A DNA stretch of 64,000 bases from the NCBI RefSeq assembly GCF_014282275.1, contig NZ_VFIA01000010.1, positions 124,001 to 188,000 of the forward strand, in the 5' to 3' direction. Position numbers and translations under genes: made by a program. Source of the stretch: Spirosoma utsteinense (GTDB taxonomy: Bacteria; Bacteroidota; Bacteroidia; Cytophagales; Spirosomataceae). This document shows, piece after piece, positions 51,952 through 61,299 of this stretch. Below the pieces are notes generated by a model. The model saw only the letters and a program-made list of their open reading frames with translations. It ran no database searches and was not told the origin of the DNA. Every line of letters begins with the position of its first letter. Position 1 is the stretch's first letter.

Positions 51952-53643
51952 TCATGCATGATACCGCTTCCGGCGCACAACCTGCCAGACAACCCCAATC
52001 AAACCGATCAACGCTAAGGGGCCCAGCACATTCAGCAGTTGCCAGCCGGTACGGCCAGCGTCCAGCCGTATCTTGTCCAGCGGGCGCAGCGCCACCGTAC
52101 GGGTACGGGCGGCAATCACCCCGTTCGGATCGACCAGGTAATCGATAGCGTTGAGCGCAAAATCCTTGTTGGCATATGTGTTGCGCGTATACCGGTCGAA
52201 ACCCAGCGGATAGGGTGTATTACGCTTGTAATCGACGTCGTTGATGATCAGGTCACCATCCGAGCAGACCAGCACGCGCGATGGTTCACCTACGGGCCGG
52301 AAACCACTGGCGCGGGGGTCGCCCGGCAAGATCCGGTTGGCAAAAAGCGACTGAAAGCGCCCTTCGAGCAAACACCCTATTATCTGCACCCCGGCCGTAT
52401 AGGTTTCCGGGTCGGGTTGTTGCCGGGCTTCATTGTAGGAAATCAGGGCGGGGGCCTTCAGCAACTGGGTATAAGGCGACGTGAGCAGAAGTGGTGTTTT
52501 CTGGATGGGCTGTCCATCGCCACCCGTTGCCCGGACGGTATCCAGCGTACTGACGAACCGGCTCAGGACCGCGTCGAGGTTGCGAACGATGGGGTTGCCG
52601 CTGCGGCCAAAGTTATTCAGCAATGGATAGAAACGCCACGGCACCAGCTGTATGTTGGGTTTATCGCCGATGTTACCGACGTTGAGCGGAATCGGCGCAC
52701 ACAACAAATCCTTGACCACGTTCCGGTTGACGCGTACGCCCCAGCGGAAAAACAGGTCGTCGAGGTTGAGGTTAAGCGGCTGAGCGTATGTGCCTTCGTT
52801 GTTTACGCTATCGACGCGCTGGCCATCCACGAAAAACAGCGCCCGCCCCCCATTGACGACAAACTGGTCGAGTTTAAATAGTTCGTCTTCCGAAAAGGGC
52901 CGGTCAGGTTTGGGCACCAGTACCGCGTCGAGACCGACAATAGGGCCAGGCTTGGACATATCGACAAAAAACAGATTATAATTCTCCTGAACAGACGCCA
53001 GCAGATCGGCAAACCGCGAGGGTGGCACCTGCGTGTGGCCATACAGAAGCCCCACCCGTTTGCGGCTCCCTTCTGTCTGTGTGAGTTTGCGGATGGCGGA
53101 GGCCAGTTGAAACTCTACCCCTTCATAGGATTGATTCAGTTGCTCTTCAGGCGACGTTGTTTTATTGCCCTTCAATAACAGGACGGCCGTTTCTTTGCCT
53201 TTGTAAGAGACGAGCGCACCGGGAAAAACCAGCTTTTCGGTGCGTTTGCCGCCTTCTTTTGCGAACAGGTTCGTGGGCAGCAAACCCCGTTGCTGTAGCC
53301 GGTCGATGAGTTTGGTTTTTGCGTCGGCGCTGGTAATGGCATCAGGATCGACAAACCGATACGTAATAGCGGCAGCCCCTACACCACGGCGGGCCTGAAA
53401 CTCGTCCAGCGTTTCGCGAACTGCATTTTCGAGCCGCTTGAACCCCGGTGGCAAATCGCCCGTCAGGTACACCTCCACGTGGATATCATCGGGCAGATCG
53501 GCCAGCAGCGACTGCGTTGCCGGGGAAAGCGTATACCGTTTCTCCTCGGTAAGGTCGAGTCGAAAAAAAACAAACGCCGACAGTATGTTGACGGCAACTA
53601 AGGCAGCCAGAAAGAGAAGGGTACGCAGGGAAGCAGATTTCAT
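51952..53643 (-). CDS. gldG: Gliding motility ABC transporter-associated protein GldG
   Basis: A 563-residue protein: N-terminal membrane helix (LRTLLFLAALVAVNILSAFVF), the segment RLDLTEEKRYTLSPAT typical of GldG, a large extracytoplasmic domain with RVGLLYGHTQVPPSRFADL and FVVNGGRALFFVDG, and a C-terminal helix (LLNVLGPLALIGLIGVVWQVV). In gliding bacteria GldG works with GldA and GldF as an ABC complex. gldF is not adjacent. A gene for a small coiled-coil protein precedes it. Confidence 0.9.
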   Translation of the reverse strand: MKSASLRTLLFLAALVAVNILSAFVFFRLDLTEEKRYTLSPATQSLLADLPDDIHVEVYLTGDLPPGFKRLENAVRETLDEFQARRGVGAAAITYRFVDPDAITSADAKTKLIDRLQQRGLLPTNLFAKEGGKRTEKLVFPGALVSYKGKETAVLLLKGNKTTSPEEQLNQSYEGVEFQLASAIRKLTQTEGSRKRVGLLYGHTQVPPSRFADLLASVQENYNLFFVDMSKPGPIVGLDAVLVPKPDRPFSEDELFKLDQFVVNGGRALFFVDGQRVDSVNNEGTYAQPLNLNLDDLFFRWGVRVNRNVVKDLLCAPIPLNVGNIGDKPNIQLVPWRFYPLLNNFGRSGNPIVRNLDAVLSRFVSTLDTVRATGGDGQPIQKTPLLLTSPYTQLLKAPALISYNEARQQPDPETYTAGVQIIGCLLEGRFQSLFANRILPGDPRASGFRPVGEPSRVLVCSDGDLIINDVDYKRNTPYPLGFDRYTRNTYANKDFALNAIDYLVDPNGVIAARTRTVALRPLDKIRLDAGRTGWQLLNVLGPLALIGLIGVVWQVVRRKRYHA

Positions 53644-53703
53644 ACAGGACTATAAACGATCAAACCGGTACAGTTGTATCAGCCTGTACCGGTTTTGGCA
53701 ACT

Positions 53704-53952
53704 TCAGTTCCAACGCTGTTCGGGAATGGCCAGCAGGTTGATAGCCTGGGCATCGGCTTTGGCGGCTTCCGTAGTATCGAGTTTTTCGGGGTCGATCCCG
53801 ATCTCTTTCATCAGTCGGTGCTGCCGGGCTTCGATATACACCAACCGGGCCGTGATCTGATGCATTTTAGCCGTTTGCTCATCCTGCCGGGCCATCAGGT
53901 AAGCCGTTTTCATTTCCAGTTCGTCCAGTCTTTGTTTATCGCGTTCAGTCAT
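53704..53952 (-). CDS. Small coiled-coil protein upstream of gldG
   Basis: An 82-residue protein with a long charged helix (RDKQRLDELEMKTAYLMARQ, DEQTAKMHQITARLVYIEARQ) and no signal peptide. I do not recognise a family. It is on the same strand as gldG, 60 bases upstream, so cotranscription is likely. A helper or stalk role is a guess. Confidence 0.5.
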   Translation of the reverse strand: MTERDKQRLDELEMKTAYLMARQDEQTAKMHQITARLVYIEARQHRLMKEIGIDPEKLDTTEAAKADAQAINLLAIPEQRWN

Positions 53953-54038
53953 GGTGGGTTTTAACTAAGAGTCGAAGCAAGATACGGATTTATCGAGAAT
54001 CATTGGGGGATTGGGTGATTTGCTGCATTTCCACTTAA

Positions 54039-54102
54039 TCAGGCTACGCGCCCCGCCCAATCGCTTAATCACTCAATCACTCATTCAGGCTACGCGCCCC
54101 GC
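54039..54102. repeat. Direct repeat of an 18-base unit
   Basis: TCAGGCTACGCGCCCCGC occurs at 54039-54056 and 54085-54102, with ATCACTCAATCACTCATT words between, just after the LptD-like stop. Confidence 0.6.
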
Positions 54103-54105
54103 TCA

Positions 54106-57100
54106 TTAAAACCCTCCCCGGTCGTAGAAACTGCGACGGCGGGAGAGTTTCAGCTCCTGGAGGATGGATGACCGCGCCCGGAGGTCGAACGAGTAGTTGC
54201 CGGCCCGCAGGTTATTCCCCGCATAGGGTGTCCAGTTGAAGGCCATTTCCCAGCAGTGCAGGTCGCGGTTGACACCGATGGTGGTTAGCGTAGGGCTTTT
54301 CAATTTGAAGTCATAGCCCGTCTGTAACGTAATTTTCCATTTCGGCGTCAGGCTCAGGTCGCCCGTCAGCGTCAGCGCCTGGATCACCTGCGAAATTTGG
54401 GGGGTAAGTTTAGTAAGCCCGAAGGTGTAACTCATGTTCATCGACCAGGGTATAGTGAAATCGACGTACAGTTCGGGGTTGTTGTTGATGGCCTTCAGCG
54501 TAGCATCGGATGCATTGGGGCTGACTTTCTTCTTGTCGGCCTGCTTCGGCGCGAACCGGGCACTCACATAAGCCTGAACATTGGTCAACCTGAGCAAACC
54601 CTGCCCGGCTGTAAACGCATAGCTCTGCGGAACCCGCACGAATTCCCGGTTATCGTAACCAACCGTTCTTAATATCAATGGGGAGAAACTGGTGGGAGGA
54701 ATGGGGGTTGTCGACGTCGGCAAATTATAATAGGGTGTACCGCCGTAGGGTCTGAGTTCATACGGGTCGAAGGTCGACGAGAAGTTGAAGCTGATGTTTT
54801 TGAAAATCTGCGTGTTGGCACTCAGCGCAATAGGTGATAAGTTAAAGTCTGGTGCCAGCAGGTTATAACTTCCCGTGATGCTCAGGTTGTCGAAGATCGG
54901 GACCTTCTTGAAATCCTGGCCAGTCGTGTCATTCCGGGTCCGGACTTTCATTTCCAGCTGGTTTACGATACCGAACGAGATAAACGCCGACTCCGTACTC
55001 GTTCCACCGCTGCTGTTTCCACCCAGGCCCCGAAACACCGACAGGGTCCGCCGGTATTCAGGTAAGCCCCGAAGGCTTCCAACAGCTGGCAGCACCTGAA
55101 ACTGACCGAAAATGGGGTTCGTGAAGTCCGGGATATAGCTAAACGAAATCGACGGAGCAACCGTATGCCGAATGGCCTCGATGCGTTTTCCGCGGATAAA
55201 GAAGGTGCCGTAAAAACGGGTGTTCATACTGGCATTGGCCGAAAAATTATAGGATGGAAAAAAGCCACGCGCCGTATCGACCCGAACGGCATTCGTGTTG
55301 GTTACGTACTGGCCCGTTACCGGGTCCAGATTGACAATATTTCCAACGCCCAGATACGTATAGTTCAGTTTCTTGGTGTAAATGTCGCCCTGCAACGAAA
55401 AGCCGGGAGTCAGGTTGATGTAGCGGAGCAGCTTTACGTTTGGCAGCGAAATAGGAATGCTATAGCGTGCCTGAACAAGCCGGTTTTCCCAGATCTGAGG
55501 CAGGTTTTTCTGGCTGAAAGGAATCAGGTTTGGGTCCTGTCTCACGGTGCCGATACGCAGGTCAGTCGCCCGCTGCGTGCTATCCAGCGTTCGCTGAATA
55601 GCACTGATAGGCCTCAGATTTGAAATAACCGGAAAACCCAGGCCGGTAGTATCGATCTGGCTCCGGATGGTGTTGCTCACACCAATAGACCCGCTGATGT
55701 CCAGTCCTACGCGAAAACTTTCATACCAGCGCCCCGTACCGCCCTTGAGCGCGAAAGGTGAAATCTGGTTGACGCCAAGGTTGAAATCGGACGACACGTC
55801 GGTTTTTCCGTTGACCCGTTGCTGGGTTATCCGGTCAATCTGCCCAAACTGCTGGTTCACCCGCACGTTGGCACCCGCCCGCACATACTGCCCAAACGTG
55901 CGGCTGTACTGCACCGACGAACCCGCTACGTTGGAGATATAGGATTGGGTACTGAACGAATTGTTCTGGTTATAGCTGTTGCTGCTGATGTTTACATTGG
56001 CCGAGAAGCTACCCCGCCCACGCGGCACCGGCGAGTGTGACCAGGTGAAAGCAAAATCGTTCCGGGGCGTTTGGCTGGTATCGACACGGTCGCCGGAGCG
56101 GTTCCGGTTGAAACGAAGGTCCACTGCTCCGCTAAACCGGTACTTCTTGTTGTAGGCCGACGATACGCCCACCCCCCAGCTACCCCGCGAGTAAATCTGA
56201 CCTTTGAACTGTAGCCCCAGATTCTCGCTTACGGCCCAGTAATAACCTCCATCGCGCAGGTAGTAGCCCCGGCCGTTGGGCTCCTCGCCATACTGCGGCA
56301 CCAGAATTCCCGATACACCAATTTCTTTTCGTTTGGGAAACGGAAAAAAACCAAAGGGCAGGCCAAGAGGTAGTGGAATCTGGTTAATGACCAGATTGAA
56401 CGGCCCCGCCACAACCGATTTGTTATGGATAACCTTCAGTTTGCTGGCGTTGATATGGAAGTGAGGGGTGGCCAGGTTACAGGTAGTGTAGATAGCCTTT
56501 CCGATATATAGATTATCTTCCTCATCTTTCTTTACCGTTTGCCCCCGAATATTGCCTTCTCCCTGCTGCGTAATAACGCCCTGAATGCGTCCTTTCTTGG
56601 TTTTGAAGTTATATCGGATTTCTTTCGAGTCGTACTTACCCTCACCATCCTCAAAAATAGGACGTCCAATAAGTTTTTTAGCGGTCGAATCGTAGCGACC
56701 TTTGGCATATACCTCATTGGTGAGGTAGTTGATGCGGATATAGTCGGCCTTGAGCGAGATATCGCCGTAGACGACGCTGGCATCGCCAAACAGTTCGACT
56801 GTCTGCCCATCGGCAGCATAGAGCGTAGAGTCTTTAGCCTGATAAGTAACCGTTGTCTGGAAGGTGGCGTCGGTCTGGGCCGAATCCGTAATGGCCGAAT
56901 CGGCTACCGCAACCCGGAGCGAATCGCTTCCAACGGCTGTTCGGGATTCGGGGCGCACCACATTGGGCGAAACGAGGCCCGGCCGGGTTTGTCGTGTCGT
57001 TTGCCGGGCCGGTACGGTTTGTGACGAAGGCGTTGTGGCGGTGGTTGCCGATGTGCCGGTTGCAGCACCGGAGGCCGGGTTGTTTTCGGCAGCACGGGAA

Positions 57101-57270
57101 GCGGGTGTAGCGCCCGATGTCTGGTCTGTTACCCGCTGCGACGGTTCGGTGGTGGTAGGTATACCTCCTTTTGCGGGCTGTCGTGGTGTCGTAGTACTCT
57201 GACCCAGGGAGTTAAACGCCCAAAGGATGCAAATGATACTCAGAAAAGTACGTACTGAAGCGGACCGCAA
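54106..57270 (-). CDS. LptD-like LPS-assembly outer-membrane protein
   Basis: About 1054 residues from a TTG at 57268-57270, which gives the short signal peptide MRSASVRTFLSIICILWAF. A low-complexity Thr/Ala-rich segment follows, then a jellyroll (OstA-like) part (SLKADYIRINYLTNEVYAKG, GKYDSKEIRYNFKTKKGRI) and a large C-terminal barrel with many aromatic/glycine strands (GVSGILVPQYGEEPNGRGYY). That is the LptD order. The frame is open to an ATG at 57354, which would overlap the divergent amidase promoter. LptE is not seen. Confidence 0.88.
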   Translation of the reverse strand: MRSASVRTFLSIICILWAFNSLGQSTTTPRQPAKGGIPTTTEPSQRVTDQTSGATPASRAAENNPASGAATGTSATTATTPSSQTVPARQTTRQTRPGLVSPNVVRPESRTAVGSDSLRVAVADSAITDSAQTDATFQTTVTYQAKDSTLYAADGQTVELFGDASVVYGDISLKADYIRINYLTNEVYAKGRYDSTAKKLIGRPIFEDGEGKYDSKEIRYNFKTKKGRIQGVITQQGEGNIRGQTVKKDEEDNLYIGKAIYTTCNLATPHFHINASKLKVIHNKSVVAGPFNLVINQIPLPLGLPFGFFPFPKRKEIGVSGILVPQYGEEPNGRGYYLRDGGYYWAVSENLGLQFKGQIYSRGSWGVGVSSAYNKKYRFSGAVDLRFNRNRSGDRVDTSQTPRNDFAFTWSHSPVPRGRGSFSANVNISSNSYNQNNSFSTQSYISNVAGSSVQYSRTFGQYVRAGANVRVNQQFGQIDRITQQRVNGKTDVSSDFNLGVNQISPFALKGGTGRWYESFRVGLDISGSIGVSNTIRSQIDTTGLGFPVISNLRPISAIQRTLDSTQRATDLRIGTVRQDPNLIPFSQKNLPQIWENRLVQARYSIPISLPNVKLLRYINLTPGFSLQGDIYTKKLNYTYLGVGNIVNLDPVTGQYVTNTNAVRVDTARGFFPSYNFSANASMNTRFYGTFFIRGKRIEAIRHTVAPSISFSYIPDFTNPIFGQFQVLPAVGSLRGLPEYRRTLSVFRGLGGNSSGGTSTESAFISFGIVNQLEMKVRTRNDTTGQDFKKVPIFDNLSITGSYNLLAPDFNLSPIALSANTQIFKNISFNFSSTFDPYELRPYGGTPYYNLPTSTTPIPPTSFSPLILRTVGYDNREFVRVPQSYAFTAGQGLLRLTNVQAYVSARFAPKQADKKKVSPNASDATLKAINNNPELYVDFTIPWSMNMSYTFGLTKLTPQISQVIQALTLTGDLSLTPKWKITLQTGYDFKLKSPTLTTIGVNRDLHCWEMAFNWTPYAGNNLRAGNYSFDLRARSSILQELKLSRRRSFYDRGGF

Positions 57271-57306
57271 AATAAAGTATACTTTTTTCAGTTTTATCAA
57301 AAAAAT

Positions 57307-57314
57307 TACATTTG
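57307..57314 (+). promoter_or_regulatory. -7 promoter box for the amidase gene
   Basis: TACATTTG matches TAnnTTTG and lies about 60 bases before the TTG start at 57377. The upstream T-rich stretch is a weak -33 match. Confidence 0.45.
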
Positions 57315-57376
57315 CCAAAAGATCGTTAATCCTATGGCTTACAAAGGTATTCACGAACAGTCATCCCGCTATCGCT

Positions 57377-58330
57377 TTGAAACGTTTTCCCCTGTTAAAA
57401 ATTATTAAACCAACCGCGAGTCGGTCGTTGGTTCCGGCTCCCGGAATAATAACAACGCTGCTACTGGCGGTCTTTCCGCTGCTGGCGCTTACTATAGTGC
57501 CTGCCCGGATCGACTTGCTGCCCGATCTGACTCAGGACACTGTCCGCCAGTCGGGAGTCAGGCAGGGAAGCGCCCCACGCGCAGCCGAAACCGACGCAGA
57601 AGCCCCCGCCGAGAGCCTGTCTAACCAGCTCCGGACGGTGGTACTTGACGCAGGTCATGGTGGTAAAGACCCCGGCACACACGGGCGGTATGCCAAAGAG
57701 AAGACGATCAATTTGGATTTAATCCTCCAACTGGGCCGTAAGATCAAGGCGAACCACCCGAACATTCGGGTGATTTATACGCGGTCTTCCGATCATTTCG
57801 TCGATTTATACGAACGAGGTGCCATTGCCAATCGTAGCCGGGCCGACCTGTTCATTTCCATTCACTGCAACGCCAGCCCATCGAGCAGTCGCGTGTATGG
57901 CACCGAAACCTACACCCTGGGGCTCCACAGAACCCAAAGCAATCTTGACGTAGCCCGACGTGAAAACGCGGTTATCCTGCAGGAAAAAAACTACCAGCAG
58001 ACCTACAAAGGATTTAACCCTAACTCTCCCCTGGCAACCATTATGCTGGCTAACTACCAGCACGCGTTCATGACAAGCAGCATTAATTTTGCCGAGAAAA
58101 TAGAGCGCAGCTTCCGGCATAATGCTGATCGCAAGAGCAATGGTGTTAAGCAGGCGGGTTTCATTGTCCTCTGGAAAACGACCATGCCCAGCATCCTGAT
58201 CGAAAGTGGGTATCTGACCAACCCGGCCGAAGAGTTGTTTTTAAAGTCGAAAGAAGGCCAGGAGCAGATTGCCAGCGCTATCTATAAAGCATTCTCCCAA
58301 TACAAAGAGGAAGTTGAAGCGGCAAATTAA
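57377..58330 (+). CDS. N-acetylmuramoyl-L-alanine amidase (Amidase_3)
   Basis: A 317-residue enzyme from a TTG start at 57377 (KRFPLLKIIKP as a basic N-region, then a hydrophobic helix LLLAVFPLLALTI). The Amidase_3 domain has the zinc motif VVLDAGHGGKDPGTHG, KEKTINLDL, SIHCNASPS and the C-terminal ILIESGYLTNPAEE. It cuts the bond between muramic acid and the stem peptide. The frame is open to an ATG at 57227, which would overlap the divergent LptD gene and the -7 box; start choice is therefore uncertain. mlaD follows. Confidence 0.9.
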   Translation: MKRFPLLKIIKPTASRSLVPAPGIITTLLLAVFPLLALTIVPARIDLLPDLTQDTVRQSGVRQGSAPRAAETDAEAPAESLSNQLRTVVLDAGHGGKDPGTHGRYAKEKTINLDLILQLGRKIKANHPNIRVIYTRSSDHFVDLYERGAIANRSRADLFISIHCNASPSSSRVYGTETYTLGLHRTQSNLDVARRENAVILQEKNYQQTYKGFNPNSPLATIMLANYQHAFMTSSINFAEKIERSFRHNADRKSNGVKQAGFIVLWKTTMPSILIESGYLTNPAEELFLKSKEGQEQIASAIYKAFSQYKEEVEAAN

Positions 58331-58335
58331 GCAGA

Positions 58336-58427
58336 GAGAAGAAAGGAGAAAGAACAGAAAAGACGAACGGAAAAATGCAGACTGGCAGCCTCCCGTTCGT
58401 CTTTTTCGTTCTTTCTCCTTTCTTCTC
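58336..58427. repeat. 35-bp purine/pyrimidine inverted repeat between amidase and MlaD genes
   Basis: Arms 58336-58370 (GAGAAGAAAGGAGAAAGAAC then CAGAAAAGACGAACGG-like) and 58393-58427 pair with two mismatches. The left arm is nearly all purine, so it could also form a triplex-prone tract. Confidence 0.75.
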
Positions 58428-58542
58428 CCAATTTACCGACTATCCTTTTTTGCACTCTTTCGGGACAAATACCTTACGTAGTTGGTTATACGTTCAGCCA
58501 AACCGGTTGAGCAACCCGCCCGGCTGTTCACTTTACGTACAC

Positions 58543-59541
58543 ATGAAAATCTCTCAGGAAGTAAAAGTCGGCTTGTTGGCCGTCGTCTCGTTATTGATGC
58601 TTTTTTTCGGGTTCAACTTCCTGAAAGGCTCCGACTTCTTTTCGTCCAATCATAAATACACCGTCATTTACGATAATATCGATGGACTAACGGCGTCTAA
58701 CCCGGTGCAGATCAACGGGTTGACGGTTGGACAGATCCGTAACATCAAGATTTTACAGGACAAGGGCAACAGGCTGCTGGTTACCATTGAAGTCAAAGAC
58801 GGTATCCGGGTTACCCAGGGATCGCGGGCCGTACTGGCCGACGACGGACTACTGGGCGGGAAACTGATTCGGTTGGGAATCAAGCAAGGCACACCAGAAC
58901 TGGCAGACGGTGGGCAACTGGTGTCGGCGAAAGAAACCGGCCTATCGGCACTGATCAAGGAGAAAACCTTACCGGTGTTGAACAACGTCGATTCGCTGAC
59001 CTATCAGCTGAACCGGGTAGTCGGGCAATTCGACCAGACCGGTATTGTGCTCAATCAAACGCTTCGGGCAGCCAATGCCGGGGTTCGAACCCTCGATCTG
59101 GCCATTGCCGAGAACCGGGTTGGCCTGAAAACAACGCTCGACAATGTGAACCGCCTGTCGAGTTCGCTGGTGGAGACGGAAAAACAACTAAAACCAATTC
59201 TGGCCAAGGCCGACACGTTTGCCGATTCGCTCCAGGGCCTTCAACTGAAACAGACCCTCGGCAGCGTGAATAAAACGGTCGACAATCTGCAAAAGATCTT
59301 AGGGTCAATCAACGAAGGGAAAGGATCATTGGGCAAGCTTACCTCCAACGACTCACTCTACCGTAACGTCAACGCCACTACGGCCAGTCTCGAAAAACTC
59401 CTGACCGACCTGCGCGAGAACCCAAAGCGCTACGTTCACTTCTCACTGTTTGGCAAGAAAGACAAAGCCGCCGATACCAAACCGGGCAGCGCAACAGTCA
59501 CCACCGTGACCACCACGAAAGTGGATTCTACCCGGCAGTAA
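58543..59541 (+). CDS. MCE/MlaD family protein
   Basis: A 332-residue protein: N-terminal membrane helix (VGLLAVVSLLMLFFGFNFL), one MCE domain (YTVIYDNIDGLTASNPVQIN, GLTVGQIRNIKI, SRAVLADDGLLGGKLIRLGI) and a helical C-terminal part rich in coiled-coil sequence (LKTTLDNVNRLSSSLVETEK). MlaD proteins are the substrate-binding part of a phospholipid transport system across the envelope. The ATPase and permease (mlaF, mlaE) are not adjacent. ATG 58543 is used. Confidence 0.92.
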   Translation: MKISQEVKVGLLAVVSLLMLFFGFNFLKGSDFFSSNHKYTVIYDNIDGLTASNPVQINGLTVGQIRNIKILQDKGNRLLVTIEVKDGIRVTQGSRAVLADDGLLGGKLIRLGIKQGTPELADGGQLVSAKETGLSALIKEKTLPVLNNVDSLTYQLNRVVGQFDQTGIVLNQTLRAANAGVRTLDLAIAENRVGLKTTLDNVNRLSSSLVETEKQLKPILAKADTFADSLQGLQLKQTLGSVNKTVDNLQKILGSINEGKGSLGKLTSNDSLYRNVNATTASLEKLLTDLRENPKRYVHFSLFGKKDKAADTKPGSATVTTVTTTKVDSTRQ

Positions 59542-59543
59542 TT

Positions 59544-59635
59544 AGCCCTGCCAGTGGTCATAGACCCTGGTAGTGGCGGTATGCCAATCAACCAGAATAC
59601 AGCCACTACCAGGGTCTACGACCACTGGCAGGGCT
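59544..59635. repeat. 34-bp inverted repeat (GCCCTGCCAGTGGTC family), copy 2
   Basis: Arms 59544-59577 and 59602-59635 pair with one mismatch. The arms match those at 15145-15268 over almost their full length, while the loops differ. Confidence 0.85.
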
Positions 59636-59656
59636 GGTTACTCCTAAACCACCTTC

Positions 59657-61267
59657 ATGCAACTCCTTCTCGACGAACTAACGCAGCGCACTATCCAGAC
59701 CAAACTGGGTGGTGGCCAGAAGAAAATAGATGATCAGCACCGCAAGGGCAAATTAACCGCCCGGGAGCGCATCGATTACCTTACCGACACCGACAGTCGC
59801 TTCGTGGAGATTGGCCTGTTTACCGGCGAAGGCCTGTATCCGGAACACGGGGGATGCCCCTCAGGCGGTGTGATTGTAGGTATTGGTTATGTATTGGGAC
59901 GCCAGTGTGTAATCGTCGCCAACGACGCGACCGTAAAGGCAGGGGCCTGGTTTCCGATCACGGCTAAAAAGAACCTCCGGGCGCAGGAGATCGCGATGGA
60001 GAACCGGCTGCCAATCATTTATCTGGTCGATAGCGCCGGCGTGTACCTGCCGCTTCAGGACGAAGTATTCGCCGACAAAGAGCATTTTGGCCGCACATTC
60101 CGCAACAACGCCCACCTATCCGCTATGGGTGTGTTGCAGGTAGCGGCTGTGATGGGCAGTTGTGTAGCTGGTGGAGCTTATTTGCCCATCATGTCCGACG
60201 AAGCCTTGATCGTTGACGGGACAGGCTCTATTTTTCTGGCCGGGCCCTATCTGGTCAAAGCGTCCATAGGCGAGGATGTCGACGCCGAAACGCTCGGCGG
60301 AGCCGTCACCCACACTGACATTTCGGGGGTTATCGATAACCGCTACCCGGACGATAAAAGCTGTCTGGACGCCATTAAGCGCATCCTTGACAAAACGGGC
60401 CGCTCCGAAACCGCCGGCTTCGACCGGGCCGAACCCGTTTTGCCCGCCAAAGACCCGGCCGACATCTATCAAATCCTCCCCGCCGACCGGGTGAAGCCTT
60501 ATGATATGCGGGAGGTTATTGAGCGGCTCATCGACGCATCTGATTTTGACGAATACAAGCCCGGTTACGGTCAGTCGCTGCTGTGCGGCTACGCCCGAAT
60601 CGATGGCTGGGCGGTGGGTATCGTAGCCAACCAGCGTAAAGTAGTGAAGGCCAAAGGCCGGACCGGACAGCCCACCGAAATGCAGATGGGGGGCGTCATC
60701 TACGGCGACGCAGCCGACAAAGCCGCCCGGTTCATCATGAACTGCAACCAGAAACGGATTCCGCTCGTGTTTTTGCAGGATGTGTCGGGCTTCATGGTGG
60801 GGAGCCGGGCCGAGCAGGGCGGCATTATTAAAGACGGGGCCAAGATGGTGAGCGCTATGGCAAACTCGGTGGTGCCGAAATTTACGGTTGTGATCGGCAA
60901 CAGCTATGGCGCGGGTAACTACGCCATGTGTGGCAAAGCCTATGACCCGCGCCTGATGCTGGCCTGGCCCACGGCCCAGATGGCCGTAATGAGTGGTGCA
61001 TCGGCGGCTAAAACACTGGTTCAGATTCAGGTAGCCTCGCTCAAAGCCAAAGGTGAAGTCATCACGCCCGAAGCGGAACAGGCGTTGCTGACGAAGATCA
61101 CCGATCAGTACAACGCACAATTATCACCCTATTATGCAGCAGCCCGGCTTTGGGTCGACGCTGTCATCGACCCGCTCCATACACGCCAGACCCTGTCTGA
61201 AGGCATCGCTGCTGCTAACCACGCGCCTATTACAAAACCTTTTTCAGTAGGCGTTATTCAGACGTAG
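59657..61267 (+). CDS. Acyl-CoA carboxylase carboxyltransferase (beta) subunit
   Basis: A 536-residue carboxyltransferase of the methylcrotonyl/propionyl-CoA type: GGQKKIDDQHRKGKLTARER, GGVIVGIGYVLGRQCVIVAN, VDSAGVYLPLQ, MGSCVAGGAYLP, NQRKVVKAKG and LAWPTAQMAVMSGASAAKTL. It moves the carboxyl group from carboxybiotin to an acyl-CoA. The biotin carboxylase (alpha) subunit is not in the window. The methylcrotonyl-CoA version is the closest pattern, but substrate is not proven. Confidence 0.92.
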   Translation: MQLLLDELTQRTIQTKLGGGQKKIDDQHRKGKLTARERIDYLTDTDSRFVEIGLFTGEGLYPEHGGCPSGGVIVGIGYVLGRQCVIVANDATVKAGAWFPITAKKNLRAQEIAMENRLPIIYLVDSAGVYLPLQDEVFADKEHFGRTFRNNAHLSAMGVLQVAAVMGSCVAGGAYLPIMSDEALIVDGTGSIFLAGPYLVKASIGEDVDAETLGGAVTHTDISGVIDNRYPDDKSCLDAIKRILDKTGRSETAGFDRAEPVLPAKDPADIYQILPADRVKPYDMREVIERLIDASDFDEYKPGYGQSLLCGYARIDGWAVGIVANQRKVVKAKGRTGQPTEMQMGGVIYGDAADKAARFIMNCNQKRIPLVFLQDVSGFMVGSRAEQGGIIKDGAKMVSAMANSVVPKFTVVIGNSYGAGNYAMCGKAYDPRLMLAWPTAQMAVMSGASAAKTLVQIQVASLKAKGEVITPEAEQALLTKITDQYNAQLSPYYAAARLWVDAVIDPLHTRQTLSEGIAAANHAPITKPFSVGVIQT

Positions 61268-61288
61268 GTCATTTTTCTGAATGACCTA
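61265..61288 (+). terminator. Short hairpin at the carboxylase stop
   Basis: TAGGTCAT (61265-61272) pairs with ATGACCTA (61281-61288), loop TTTTCTGA. It overlaps the stop codon. Confidence 0.4.
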
Positions 61289-61299
61289 GTGGTTGACAA

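Noticed and set aside
52039..52881. 280-codon forward frame inside gldG
   Set aside because: No recognisable domain, no credible start context, and gldG is clearly coding on the other strand.
60116..61120. 334-codon open frame antisense to the carboxylase gene
   Set aside because: It is fully inside a well-conserved gene on the other strand, rich in His/Gly/Arg without domain logic, and arises from codon bias.
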